A DNA stretch of 64,000 bases from NCBI GenBank assembly GCA_003598175.1, contig QZKN01000043.1, positions 1 to 64,000 on the forward strand, written 5' to 3'. Positions 18,311 through 26,786 of the stretch are shown here, one piece after another. The notes below the pieces were generated by a model. The model worked only from the letters and a program-made list of their open reading frames with translations, had not been told where the DNA came from and did no database searches. This DNA is from Candidatus Omnitrophota bacterium. GTDB taxonomy: Bacteria; Hinthialibacterota; Hinthialibacteria; Hinthialibacterales; Hinthialibacteraceae. Positions within the stretch are counted from its first letter, which is position 1; each line of letters opens with the position of its first letter. Both the position numbers and the translations under genes were made by a program.

Positions 18311-19300
18311 TTATTGCGAATTGGTCAAGCGTGAAACCAGCAGGTCTTCAAACGCGTCCATGTCCTTCCATTCCGTGGCGACCTTCATCGTTTTCGCCGC
18401 GGAATCGATTTTCGTGTACCCGTCGTCGGTTACGTGAATGCCTAATTCTTCCATTTTTGTGAAATCTTGAGCAAATGCGAGATACACCGCGACCGTGTCG
18501 AAGAGAGTGGAGCTGTTTTTATCCGCCATGTTGGGATCCATTTTCTCGTCACTGGCGAGCCAAATTCGATAATTTTCGATAACGGCCTTGGCGATGGGAT
18601 CGTCCGAGTCTTTCATTTTTTTATAACGTTCGCCTTTGAGGACGACGAGTCCGCAGGTATCGAGAGGGGTGATGGTAATCGGCCAGGCGGCGGTGAAAAC
18701 TTTTTGGCACGCTTCGACGGCGGCGCGCACGTTGTATTCCGCCGAGATTTGCTGGTTGCCGCCGTAGCCGAGGCGTACGCTGCCGTGCATGCCGACGAAG
18801 TCGGCTTTTTGGGCTATTTTCGGCTCCCGTTTCAGCGCCTCGGCGATGTTGGGGAGAGGGCCGATGGCGATGAGGGTTATACGTTCCTTTGCGTTCATGA
18901 TCGTGTCGATGATGGCCTGCACGCCGTCTTGATAGACCACACCTGGATAGTCCGACAGATTGTAATCCTTCACCCATTCGGCCTGACGGCCGCCGTCCTG
19001 GCGATTGAAATCCATACCAACGCCGACGGGGATGTCGGTTCTTTTTGCCGTTTGCAGGAAACGGGCGATTAATTTGGCGCGGTATTCCGCATTGCCTTGA
19101 TCGCCGACGACCAGTTTAACGTCCAGTTCGGGACTGCGCAGCAGGAAGCCCAACGCCCACGTGTCGTCGATGTCGTCGCCGATGTCGGTGTCGAGAATGA
19201 CGGGGATTTTCGTAGTGTTTTGTTGCTGCGATGCGGCGGTTTCACCAACCATGATGGTCGCTCCGCTCATGATCATACAGAAGAATAGAATCTTGTTCAT
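18311..19300 (-). CDS. Exported inosine-uridine-type nucleoside hydrolase
   Basis: About 329 residues. ATG 19300 follows AAGGAGCG and begins a signal peptide (MNKILFFCMIMSGATIMVGETAAS). The mature protein opens with PVILDTDIGDDIDDTWALGFLL, the calcium-binding DxDxxxDD signature of nucleoside hydrolases, which cleave the N-glycosidic bond of ribonucleosides. The Ile-Ala-Ile-Gly-Pro-Leu-Pro-Asn strand (ITLIAIGPLPNIAEAL) and the later ITPLDTCG region are also typical. Export is unusual for the classical enzymes and suggests scavenging of extracellular nucleosides or another N-ribosyl substrate. A second, more distant relative (DUF1593) is at 51160. Confidence 0.85.
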   Translation of the reverse strand: MNKILFFCMIMSGATIMVGETAASQQQNTTKIPVILDTDIGDDIDDTWALGFLLRSPELDVKLVVGDQGNAEYRAKLIARFLQTAKRTDIPVGVGMDFNRQDGGRQAEWVKDYNLSDYPGVVYQDGVQAIIDTIMNAKERITLIAIGPLPNIAEALKREPKIAQKADFVGMHGSVRLGYGGNQQISAEYNVRAAVEACQKVFTAAWPITITPLDTCGLVVLKGERYKKMKDSDDPIAKAVIENYRIWLASDEKMDPNMADKNSSTLFDTVAVYLAFAQDFTKMEELGIHVTDDGYTKIDSAAKTMKVATEWKDMDAFEDLLVSRLTNSQ

Positions 19301-19455
19301 CGATGCGCTCCTTGTCATATATTTGAGTCTATTATAAACAATTTGATCGAGTTCTCCTATGCTTTGAAGGAATGATTATTAAAAAATCGTTTTTACCGAT
19401 TCATCGACGTGAAGGTTGAGCATATATTGGGTTTTATGGTGGAAGCGTGAGAAGA

Positions 19456-20475
19456 TTATCGAAATTGTTTCAACATGCGGATGTCGTTTTCGTAAAAGAG
19501 GCGGATGTCGCGGATGCCGTATTTGAGCATGGCGAAGCGTTCAATGCCAAGACCGAACGCGAAGCCGGTGAATCGTTCGGGATCATAGCCGACCGCTTCG
19601 AAAACCGCCGGATTGACCATGCCGCAACCCAGCACTTCGAGCCAACCGGTGACGTGGCCGGATGAATCGGTTACGGCGATATCCACTTCCGCGCTGGGTT
19701 CCGTGAAGGGGAAATAGGAGGGGCGGAAGCGAGTGATGGTATCCGGAGAGAAAAATTTGTGGATGAGGAACTCGAGAGTGCCTTTGAGATCGCAAAAGGT
19801 GATATTTTTATCGACCACCAGGCCTTCGATTTGGGTGAACATGGGGGAATGGGTGATGTCCGAATCGCAGCGGTAGACGCGGCCGGGCGCGATCATGCGC
19901 AGAGGCGGTTTATGGGTTTCCATGTAGTGGATTTGCACTGGCGAGGTATGCGTGCGCAGGACGTGGCCGCTTTTGGTAAAAAAGGTATCCTGCATATCCC
20001 GCGCCGGATGGTCGGGCGGGAAGTTGAGCGCTTCGAAGTTGTAATAATCGCTTTCGATTTCCGGTCCCTCGGCGATGTCGTAACCCATCGAGTAAAACAG
20101 TTCCTCAATTTCGTATTGTGTGCGCATTAAGGGATGGTAAGCGCCTCGCCGCGTCCATGTTCCCGGGAGGGTGATGTCGACCTCATCTTTCGTCAGGCGC
20201 AATTCGGATTCGCTGGATTTCAATTGCGCCAAGCGATTTTGATAGGCTGCTTCGAGAGCGTCGGCAACCTCGTTGGCCAATTGGCCGATTTGGGGCCGTT
20301 CTTCCGGAGATAGAGCGCCCAATCCTCGCAAAACGGCCTTGACCTCACCTTTTTTACCGAGATATTTGGTGCGTTTTTCGTAGAGGGTTTGCGGGGAATC
20401 GGTCTGTTCGAATTCGAGGATTCCCTTTTGCCGCGCTGTTTCCAATTGCGTACGGATATCGCTGATTTCGATCAT
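19456..20475 (-). CDS. pheS: Phenylalanine--tRNA ligase alpha subunit
   Basis: A 339-residue PheS. The N-terminal coiled-coil tRNA-binding arm (residues 1-90) contains the family segment KYLGKKGEVKAVLRGL. Class II motifs are clear: HPLMRTQYEIEELFYSMGY, DTFF...LRTHTSPVQIHYME, YRCDSDITHSPMFTQIEG and the C-terminal motif 3 GFAFGLGIERFAMLKYGIRDIRLFYENDIR. It charges tRNA-Phe as an alpha2beta2 enzyme with PheT. It is the last gene of the thrS-infC-rpmI-rplT-pheS run; the pheT gene that usually follows is absent, and the next minus-strand gene is a nucleoside hydrolase 150 bases away. Confidence 0.97.
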   Translation of the reverse strand: MIEISDIRTQLETARQKGILEFEQTDSPQTLYEKRTKYLGKKGEVKAVLRGLGALSPEERPQIGQLANEVADALEAAYQNRLAQLKSSESELRLTKDEVDITLPGTWTRRGAYHPLMRTQYEIEELFYSMGYDIAEGPEIESDYYNFEALNFPPDHPARDMQDTFFTKSGHVLRTHTSPVQIHYMETHKPPLRMIAPGRVYRCDSDITHSPMFTQIEGLVVDKNITFCDLKGTLEFLIHKFFSPDTITRFRPSYFPFTEPSAEVDIAVTDSSGHVTGWLEVLGCGMVNPAVFEAVGYDPERFTGFAFGLGIERFAMLKYGIRDIRLFYENDIRMLKQFR

Positions 20476-20539
20476 AATGAAAGAGAACTGTGTGATTCAT
20501 TGATAGAGGGGTCGAACAACGCGACCTATCCAACGAAAT

Positions 20540-20896
20540 TTATACGAAGGCGTTACGGGCGATGGACACCAAATCCCGAAACGCGGCCGGATCGTTGATT
20601 GCAAGTTCGGATAGAATTTTGCGGTTGATATCGACTCCGGCTTTACTAAGGCCGCCGATGAATTCGCTATAGGAAATTCCTTCCATTTTCGCGGCGGCGC
20701 CAATGCGGGTGATCCATAAACAGCGAAATTCCCGTTTTCGGTTCCGACGGTCGCGGTAGGCATAGGCCAAACCTTTGAAAACGCCGTGCCGTGCGGCGCG
20801 GATCTGGTTTCTGCGACCCAGACGGGCGCCTTTGGCTAATTTCAATATTTTTTTTCGCCGCCGTCGGGAAGCGACCTGGCTGATAGCGCGTGGCAT
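20540..20896 (-). CDS. rplT: 50S ribosomal protein L20
   Basis: 118 residues, the standard length. The highly basic N-terminus (SRRRRKKILKLAKGARLGRRNQIRAARHGVFKGLAYAYRDRRNRKREFR) and the globular LWITRIGAAAKMEGISYSEFIGGLSKAGVDINRKILSELA region are diagnostic. L20 is essential for early 50S assembly and in many bacteria represses its own operon by binding the infC-rpmI leader. It follows rpmI after a ~156-base gap, long enough for regulatory structure. Confidence 0.98.
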   Translation of the reverse strand: MPRAISQVASRRRRKKILKLAKGARLGRRNQIRAARHGVFKGLAYAYRDRRNRKREFRCLWITRIGAAAKMEGISYSEFIGGLSKAGVDINRKILSELAINDPAAFRDLVSIARNAFV

Positions 20897-21052
20897 AACG
20901 ATACTCCTTCTTTATGATGCTAACCGACTCATGATAGTGGTTATTTGGGATTTATGAATACTTCAGGCGTTGAATCGAGCCATTCGAGGACATCTTTTTT
21001 GAAAAAAATGGATGTCATCCATATAAACAGTTCCAGAAGGGATACAATCGAT

Positions 21053-21256
21053 TCAACTCAATACCATTCTGCGAACGCGCTTGATCTCGCCCGTCGAAAC
21101 AACGGTTTGTTGACGCAGTCGGCGCTTCCGTTTGGTGCTTTTCTTGGTGCGAATGTGGCTCAAATAGGCTCGTTCGCGTTTGAACTTTCCGTTTTTGGTT
21201 TTCCGGAAGCGTTTTGTCGCTCCACGGTTGGATTTCATCTTCGGTCCCTTAGCCAT
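21053..21256 (-). CDS. rpmI: 50S ribosomal protein L35
   Basis: 67 residues, very basic, with the family opening [20 protein letters not shown] and the ending [10 protein letters not shown]...RVRRMVL. A second ATG one codon earlier (21259) is possible. Its start overlaps the end of infC by 8-11 bases, so the two are translationally coupled, as in the conserved infC-rpmI-rplT operon. Confidence 0.96.
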   Translation of the reverse strand: MAKGPKMKSNRGATKRFRKTKNGKFKRERAYLSHIRTKKSTKRKRRLRQQTVVSTGEIKRVRRMVLS

Positions 21257-21962
21257 CATTTACCTCACGATTTTTTTCTTCGATTTCAAAGGAGGATTCG
21301 CTGTCATCGTCGGTTTCGATGAACAACTCATCGTCGGTTTCGATGAATAACTCATCGTCGGTTTCGATGAACAACTCGTCCTCGTTTTCGATTGATTTAC
21401 TCTTTTTCATTTTCGACGCAGGAAGAGGAGCGAGCGTCATATTCATAAATCGCCCTTCCTGTTTCGGGGCTTGTTCAACCTGAGCGACCGCTTCCAGGTC
21501 TAGGATGAACTGTTCCATGATTTTTTGTCCCAGTTCCTTATGGGCCATTTCACGTCCGCGGAACTGCATGATAAACCGGACTTTGTCGCCATGCTCCAAG
21601 AATTTGATGGCATGGTTCAATTTAAATTCATAGTCATGCTGCTCGATACGAGGACGCAACTTGATCTCTTTGACCACGATTTGTTTTTGCTTCTTTTTTG
21701 CCTCTTTTTGTTTTTTGGCCTGTTGATATTTATACTGGCCATAATCCATAATTCGGCACACATGAGGTTTGGATTTGGCGCTAACCTCGACGAGATCCAA
21801 TCCGCTTTCTCTGGCTTTGGCCAATGCGACGTCGATAGGGATGACGCCGATGTGATCGCCGGATTGACTGACGAGACGAACCTCACGTTCTCGTATTGCT
21901 TCATTAATTCGTGTCGTATCGACGGATGATGTTTCCCGGGTCATCGGTTTTTGTTTTCTAAT
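21249..21962 (-). CDS. infC: Translation initiation factor IF-3 with probable AUU start and acidic C-terminal tail
   Basis: IF-3 binds the 30S subunit, blocks subunit joining and proofreads initiator tRNA. The N-domain ([29 protein letters not shown]), the basic linker ([18 protein letters not shown]) and the C-domain ([34 protein letters not shown]) are complete. The C-terminus has an added ~50-residue acidic tail with three 8-residue repeats (DELFIETD). The first ATG (21944) has no binding site; in frame six codons upstream is ATT (21960-21962), 11 bases after AGGAG (21974-21978). infC starts with AUU in many bacteria, allowing autoregulation, so this start is preferred. Heads the IF3-L35-L20 group after thrS. 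Confidence 0.95.
   Translation of the reverse strand: MRKQKPMTRETSSVDTTRINEAIREREVRLVSQSGDHIGVIPIDVALAKARESGLDLVEVSAKSKPHVCRIMDYGQYKYQQAKKQKEAKKKQKQIVVKEIKLRPRIEQHDYEFKLNHAIKFLEHGDKVRFIMQFRGREMAHKELGQKIMEQFILDLEAVAQVEQAPKQEGRFMNMTLAPLPASKMKKSKSIENEDELFIETDDELFIETDDELFIETDDDSESSFEIEEKNREVNDG
21304..21375. repeat. Three tandem 24-bp units inside infC
   Basis: Three consecutive near-perfect 24-bp units at 21304, 21328 and 21352 encode the DELFIETD repeats of the IF-3 tail. Only one or two bases differ between units, so the expansion is recent or actively homogenised. Confidence 0.9.
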
Positions 21963-22008
21963 GGAGAATCACACTCCTCTCTGGCATTATAATTGCCGTC
22001 TCCGATTC

Positions 22009-23958
22009 TTAATCCATCTGTAATGAGCTTCGAGGGATTTCCGTTGCCTTTCGAACAAAATGAAGGGCCTCAACGAGGCTCATGACGCCGTGATCTTTAC
22101 GTCCTCGTTCACGGACCGCGACGGTGGTTTCTTCGGCTTCTTTTTTTCCGACCACGAACATGAAGGGAATTTTCAGGGATTCCGCTTCACGGATTTTATA
22201 GCCGATCTTTTCATTGCGATCGTCAAGTTCGGAACGAAGATTTTCGGATTTGAGCCGTTGATGCAGTTTTCGCGCATAATCGTGCTGATCGTCGGTAATG
22301 GGTAAGACCTTGATTTGCACGGGAGAAAGCCATGCGGGAAACGCGCCTTTGTAATGTTCGATCAAATTGCCTAAAAACCGTTCCATCGAACCGAGTACGG
22401 TTCGGTGTATCATGACGCATCGTTTTTTCGAGCCGTCGCTGTCGATATAGTCTATATTGAAGCGTTCCGGAAAGTTAAAGTCGAGTTGGAAGGTTGGCCC
22501 CTGCCATGTGCGTCCCAAAGCGTCAAGGAGCAAGACATCGATTTTGGGGCCATAGAATGCTCCTCCGCCTTCTTCGGTATCATATGGTTTGCCGTTTTTT
22601 TCCAGCGCTCTGCGTAAGGTTTCCGTGGCATGTTCCCACACTTCGTCCGAGCCGATGGATTTTGCCGGTCGTGTGGACAGGCACAAACGATAATCGAAAC
22701 CGAAGGCGTTCATCATGAAATCCGCCAGATCGATAACGCCGGTGATTTCTTCTTCCAGTTGGTCCGGCCGGCAGAAGATGTGCGCGTCATCCTGGGTAAA
22801 TCCGCGCACGCGAAGCAGGCCATGCAGTACGCCGGAGCGCTCGTAGCGATAGACCGTGCCCAACTCACCGTAGCGGATGGGGAGATCGCGATAACTGCGC
22901 AAATGGGATTGAAAAATAAGAATGTGGCCGGGGCAGTTCATCGGTTTGGCGTAATAGTCGATGTTATCCACCTGCATGGGGGAATACATATTTTCGCGGA
23001 AATTTTCCAAATGCCCTGATTTGATAAATAAATTTTCGCGCAGGATATGCGGTATATAGACGAGTTCGTATCCCCGGCGGTAATGCTCGTCGCGCCAGAA
23101 GGTTTCGATGATATTGCGGATGCGCGCGCCGTGAGGATGCCAGAAAATCAGGCCCGGCCCGGCTTCGTCGTGGATGCTATAGAGATCGAGTTCCCGACCG
23201 AGTTTGCGGTGGTCGCGTTCTTTCGCTTCTTCCAGCTTTTGCAGGTAGTCTTTCAGTTCCTTGCGATTGCCGGCGGCGACGCCATAGATTCGTTGCAGCA
23301 TGGCGCGATTTTCGTCGCCGCGCCAGTATGCTCCCGCGCAATTCAGGAGTTTGAAATGTTTCAAGTAGCCGGTATGGGGCACATGGGGACCGCGGCACAT
23401 ATCGACAAAATCGCCCTGACGGTAAAAACTGAAGGAGGAATCCTCAAAATCCTCGATCAATTCGACTTTGTAGTTTTGATTGGCTTTTTTGTAATAATCA
23501 AGCGCTTCCTCGCGGCTCATCACGAAGCGTTCAACCGGCAGTTTGTCGTTGGCCCGTTTCTCCATGCGCTCTTCGATCTGCTGAAGATCTTCGGGAGTGA
23601 AAGGGCGTTCCACCTCGAAATCGTAATAAAAACCTTCGGCGATGGGAGGTCCGATCGCCAGTTTGACGCCGGGGAACAGTTCTGTGACGGCTTGCGCCAT
23701 GAGATGGGCGGTGCTGTGGAAGACGACTTCTTTTCCCTCCGGGTCGTTGAACGTGAGAAATTGAAGTTCACCGTCTTCGGTAATCGGTTGCGTGAGGCTG
23801 AGAATGCTACCGTTCAATCGAGCGGCCACGGCATCATTCGGCAAACCGGAGTGGGATTGCAGAACATTCAACGGCGTAACGCCCGAAGGGAACTCGACGG
23901 GATTGTCCTTTGCGGAAACCTTCAATGTGATAGTTTGTGAAGAAGCTTCAAGACTCAT
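22009..23958 (-). CDS. thrS: Threonine--tRNA ligase
   Basis: 649 residues with the full bacterial architecture: N-terminal TGS domain (~1-65), the second additional editing domain with HSTAHLMAQAV (zinc-type His motif), the class II catalytic core (MNCPGHILIFQSHLRSYRDLPIRYGELGTVYRYE; RGFTQDDAHIFC) and an anticodon-binding domain from ~545 (VKVLPITDDQHDYARKL-like). The catalytic zinc ligands Cys (NCPGH) and His are visible. It precedes infC by about 46 bases. An intrinsic terminator lies only 22 bases before its start codon, discussed in the findings. The binding site (CCGGAAAA) is modest. Confidence 0.97.
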   Translation of the reverse strand: MSLEASSQTITLKVSAKDNPVEFPSGVTPLNVLQSHSGLPNDAVAARLNGSILSLTQPITEDGELQFLTFNDPEGKEVVFHSTAHLMAQAVTELFPGVKLAIGPPIAEGFYYDFEVERPFTPEDLQQIEERMEKRANDKLPVERFVMSREEALDYYKKANQNYKVELIEDFEDSSFSFYRQGDFVDMCRGPHVPHTGYLKHFKLLNCAGAYWRGDENRAMLQRIYGVAAGNRKELKDYLQKLEEAKERDHRKLGRELDLYSIHDEAGPGLIFWHPHGARIRNIIETFWRDEHYRRGYELVYIPHILRENLFIKSGHLENFRENMYSPMQVDNIDYYAKPMNCPGHILIFQSHLRSYRDLPIRYGELGTVYRYERSGVLHGLLRVRGFTQDDAHIFCRPDQLEEEITGVIDLADFMMNAFGFDYRLCLSTRPAKSIGSDEVWEHATETLRRALEKNGKPYDTEEGGGAFYGPKIDVLLLDALGRTWQGPTFQLDFNFPERFNIDYIDSDGSKKRCVMIHRTVLGSMERFLGNLIEHYKGAFPAWLSPVQIKVLPITDDQHDYARKLHQRLKSENLRSELDDRNEKIGYKIREAESLKIPFMFVVGKKEAEETTVAVRERGRKDHGVMSLVEALHFVRKATEIPRSSLQMD

Positions 23959-23979
23959 TTTTTTCCGGTCATATTTAGC

Positions 23980-24003
23980 AAAAAAAGAGACCCTTCGGTC
24001 TCT
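23980..24003 (-). terminator. Intrinsic terminator between tRNA-Val and thrS
   Basis: On the minus strand AGAGACC-GAAG-GGTCTCT forms a 7-bp stem with a tetraloop and is followed by seven T. It ends the tRNA transcript or acts as an attenuator in the thrS leader; only 21 bases separate it from the thrS start codon. Confidence 0.85.
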
Positions 24004-24069
24004 TACGCTTCTCCCTAAAGTATATGAACCGATTTTCGCGGGAGAGCGAAAAGGGGTGTTTGCGTATCA

Positions 24070-24146
24070 TGGTGGGTCCTACTGGACTTGAACCAGTGAC
24101 CTCTTGCATGTCAAGCAAGCACTCTAACCAGCTGAGCTAAGGACCC
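24070..24146 (-). tRNA. tRNA-Val (GAC), CCA encoded
   Basis: The minus strand folds as a cloverleaf. The acceptor GGGTCCT pairs perfectly with AGGACCC, the anticodon stem CTTGC/GCAAG holds loop TTGACAT (anticodon GAC, reading GUC/GUU), and the T arm is ACTGG-TTCAAGT-CCAGT. The discriminator A is followed by genomic CCA (24070-24072). Structural part 74 nt, 77 with CCA. Confidence 0.93.
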
Positions 24147-24258
24147 ACATCGTTGAAGATTATAATTGTAAAGTAGCGCGTTGTAAAGTCAATGTCCCTA
24201 CGTATGAATTTGCGATCAAACGTCGAAAAAGAGGAGTCAATGGTGGAAAATCGGGATG

Positions 24259-25047
24259 TCATCGTGAGATTATATTGGATTCCTCTAAAAATTTTCGGAT
24301 TGACCGATTGACAAGATGCGGCTGCTCGTAAGGAGATAAATGGCCGGCGTTCGGGATGATATCCAGTCGCGCGTTTTTAATGTGGTTCTGCATGGAACGC
24401 GCCAGATCCGGCGGCGTCAATACGTCCTCCCTGCCGACCAGGATCAATGTCGGCGCGTCGATGGATTGCAGCAATTCAACGGAATCACGGCGGCTGGCCA
24501 GCGCCCACAAGGCTTGAATGATTCCTTCGGTGGAGTTGGAAAGAATTATTTCCTTGATTTCATCCACTTTTTCAGGAGTCTGACCGGTGGTTTCGAGGCA
24601 AAGCAGACTGAAAAGCATTTTCTCCGCAAGGGAACGAATTCCATTTACTCTGACATAATCTATGGTTTCCATTCGCTGAACGCGCGCTTCCGGCGTGTCT
24701 GCCTGTGGGCGGGTGTCACAGAGAATCAGGCCGGCCACCATTTCTTTGTACTGGCGGAATATTTCAAACAAAACGTAGCCGCCCATCGAACATCCCATGA
24801 AAACCGCTTTATGAATTTTCTTTTCCAGCAAGAAATTCTTAATGGATTCAGCATATGCCGTCATGCTGGGATTTTTCTGCAAGATCGGGGATTCACCGAA
24901 TCCGGGCAAATCCGGCGCCAGCACGTGGAGAGATTGAGACAACCCCTCCACTTGATATTTCCACATTTTCCGATTTAAGGGAAAAGCGTGAATGAAAACA
25001 ACGGAGGGATTCTCCGTATTTCCCTGTTCTGTGAATGCCAATCCCAT
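24259..25047 (-). CDS. Alpha/beta-fold hydrolase
   Basis: About 262 residues. The start at 25047 follows GAGG; an upstream extension to 25113 lacks one. The fold markers are in order: VVFIHAFPLNRKMW (oxyanion strand, with Ala-Phe in place of the usual Gly-Xaa), LAPDLPGFGES, the nucleophile elbow GCSMGG (Ser), the acid Asp in LVGREDVLTPPD and the His in PNAGHLSPYEQP. Closest in style to the 3-oxoadipate enol-lactonase/BioH/esterase group. Substrate unknown. Cytoplasmic, single gene between tRNA-Val and a divergent SDR gene. Confidence 0.85.
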   Translation of the reverse strand: MGLAFTEQGNTENPSVVFIHAFPLNRKMWKYQVEGLSQSLHVLAPDLPGFGESPILQKNPSMTAYAESIKNFLLEKKIHKAVFMGCSMGGYVLFEIFRQYKEMVAGLILCDTRPQADTPEARVQRMETIDYVRVNGIRSLAEKMLFSLLCLETTGQTPEKVDEIKEIILSNSTEGIIQALWALASRRDSVELLQSIDAPTLILVGREDVLTPPDLARSMQNHIKNARLDIIPNAGHLSPYEQPHLVNRSIRKFLEESNIISR

Positions 25048-25340
25048 ACTGTCCTCATCATGTGAAAGAGAGTCAATGCGATGTAAAATAATATTTGACC
25101 CTAAAAAAACCAAGAGGCAACCCCATGAATGGATAAATTTTGCGAAAATGTCGCATTATGCAGCAGGGATGATGATTGACTGGTGGAAGCCAGTGTAACC
25201 TTTTCTCTTTTTCTTATTCAGGTATGATCATTACGGAAATGGCGGTTAATCGTGTGATTTGATCGAAAACTGTCATCAATTGTGCAGACAGGATGTCCGC
25301 GCCACTAATTTCATCCATTACGGAAATCCATTTTATAGCC

Positions 25341-26087
25341 ATGACCGACTTGCTGAACGGAAAAATCTGTGTTGTGACCGGCGGTTCCCGTGGAATCGGT
25401 CGCGCGATCGCTCTTACGTTGGCCCGGAACGGCGCATGCGTAACCGTGAATTATTGGAATTCCCGGCAGGCGGCAGAAGAAGTGGTTCATGAAATCGAAC
25501 AAATGGGGGGACAATCGATCATCGTGCACGCGAACGTCGTTTCCATCAAGGGCGCAAACCGCTTGATCGATACCACTCTTGTTCATTTTGGCCGGTTAGA
25601 CGTGTTGATTAACAATGTCGGGCCTTTTTTCATGAAAACCGTTGCGGACACTTCGTTCGAAGAATGGCAGTCGATGCTCGACGGAAATTTAAACAGCGGT
25701 TTTTATTGTACAAAATTCGCGCTTCCGATCATGCGGGAACAGAAATCCGGCCATATCATTTTTATCGGCGCGCCCAAATCCAATACCACGCGCGCGCGTC
25801 AAAACACGTGCGCGTACGGAATCGCCAAGACGGGTGTGGTATTGCTGGCAAAAACATTGGTGAGGGAAGAAGGCGGGAATGGCATACGGGCGAATGTCGT
25901 CAATCCGGGTTTTATCGATACCGGTTCGATGACGGAAGAGGATCGGAGACGAACACATGAGCAGATTGCAGTAGGGAGGGCGGGGAAACCTGATGATATT
26001 GCGGGAGCAGTTCTCTTTCTTCTTTCGCCGCAGGGGAATTACTGTAATGGGAGCGTCATCGATGTTGATGGGGGCTTGTGGCTTTGA
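25341..26087 (+). CDS. SDR-family oxidoreductase (FabG-like)
   Basis: About 248 residues. The Rossmann motif TGGSRGIGRAIA is near residue 15, NNVG marks the fourth strand and YGIAK carries the catalytic Tyr and Lys. The C-terminus (GSVIDVDGGLWL) is that of 3-oxoacyl-ACP-reductase-like SDRs. The usual Ser-Ser-containing strand before the Tyr is replaced by IGAPKSNTTRARQ, with a Ser 12 residues before the Tyr rather than the 13 seen in E. coli FabG; this may shift substrate preference. ATG 25341 fits the family N-terminus; ATG 25293 is an alternative with a slightly better upstream context. NAD(P)H-dependent, cytoplasmic. Not necessarily fatty-acid synthesis, because no fab genes are adjacent. 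Confidence 0.85.
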   Translation: MTDLLNGKICVVTGGSRGIGRAIALTLARNGACVTVNYWNSRQAAEEVVHEIEQMGGQSIIVHANVVSIKGANRLIDTTLVHFGRLDVLINNVGPFFMKTVADTSFEEWQSMLDGNLNSGFYCTKFALPIMREQKSGHIIFIGAPKSNTTRARQNTCAYGIAKTGVVLLAKTLVREEGGNGIRANVVNPGFIDTGSMTEEDRRRTHEQIAVGRAGKPDDIAGAVLFLLSPQGNYCNGSVIDVDGGLWL

Positions 26088-26249
26088 ATCCGGGCTGGTA
26101 CCGTTATCGGCGTTTTGGAGGAATCCGTGGATGCCGTCGGGAAGGCTGGGATCATCCGGACTTGAATTTCGTGGGTAATGTGTATGAATAGAATGAGAAA
26201 AACCATGCGATCGAGGCATCGCTTTTGAATAGATAGGGGCAATTCACAC

Positions 26250-26705
26250 ATGAATCATCATCTTTCCTGTGACAGTGCGGGAATTTCTCCATGTCAGGAT
26301 GTCGTATACGATTCTGTCGTCGTTCCGCCTTCATTTTTGGAACGCATGCTGGAACATGCTCGTTCCTGCGCCCCTTATGAATGCTGCGGCGTTGTGGGCG
26401 GAAAGGGACGTATTGTTACTTCCGTTCATCCGTTGCGCAACGATCTCGAATCAGCAACGCAGTTTTTCGCCGATCCCAAAGAGTTGATCGACGCCGTGAA
26501 GAAGATGAGGAAGTCGGGCGAGGAAATGATTGGGATATACCATTCGCATCCTGATTCACTGGCGGTCCCTTCCCAACGGGATCGGGAAGAGAATTATTAC
26601 GTCGGTTATTTTTATTTTATTATTTCACTGATGACAGAAAATCCGATTGTTCGGTGTTATGTCATGTCTCACGACCGGGAGTTTACTTCGGTGCAAATCA
26701 TATAA
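26250..26705 (+). CDS. JAMM/MPN+ (M67) metallopeptidase
   Basis: A 151-residue protein with the full JAMM motif: the acidic Glu in YECCGVVGG, then YHSHPDSLAVPSQRD (HxHPx6SxxD), the zinc ligands and catalytic Ser. Bacterial proteins of this size act as desampylase- or Mec+-like isopeptidases that trim ThiS/MoaD-type sulfur-carrier tails, for example in cysteine or siderophore biosynthesis. No ThiS-like gene lies next to it, so the partner is unknown. The first ~25 residues look like an unrelated extension; an internal start is possible. Cytoplasmic. Confidence 0.85.
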   Translation: MNHHLSCDSAGISPCQDVVYDSVVVPPSFLERMLEHARSCAPYECCGVVGGKGRIVTSVHPLRNDLESATQFFADPKELIDAVKKMRKSGEEMIGIYHSHPDSLAVPSQRDREENYYVGYFYFIISLMTENPIVRCYVMSHDREFTSVQII

Positions 26706-26712
26706 ACATATT

Positions 26713-26758
26713 GTGGCGCGGGCTTCCAGCCTGCGCATGCAAACCCGGTCTACACCAC
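26713..26758. repeat. Palindromic intergenic repeat
   Basis: GTGG/CCAC ends enclose a stem GCGCGGGCT-TCC-AGCCTGCGC with one mismatch. It lies between two convergent genes and resembles the other short dispersed palindromes of the window. Confidence 0.55.
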
Positions 26759-26786
26759 ATTTTTTCATCATTTGTTGTGATCAATT

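Noticed and set aside
23959-24072. T-box riboswitch before thrS
   Set aside because: No specifier-loop/AGGGUGG antiterminator signature and the leader is too short.
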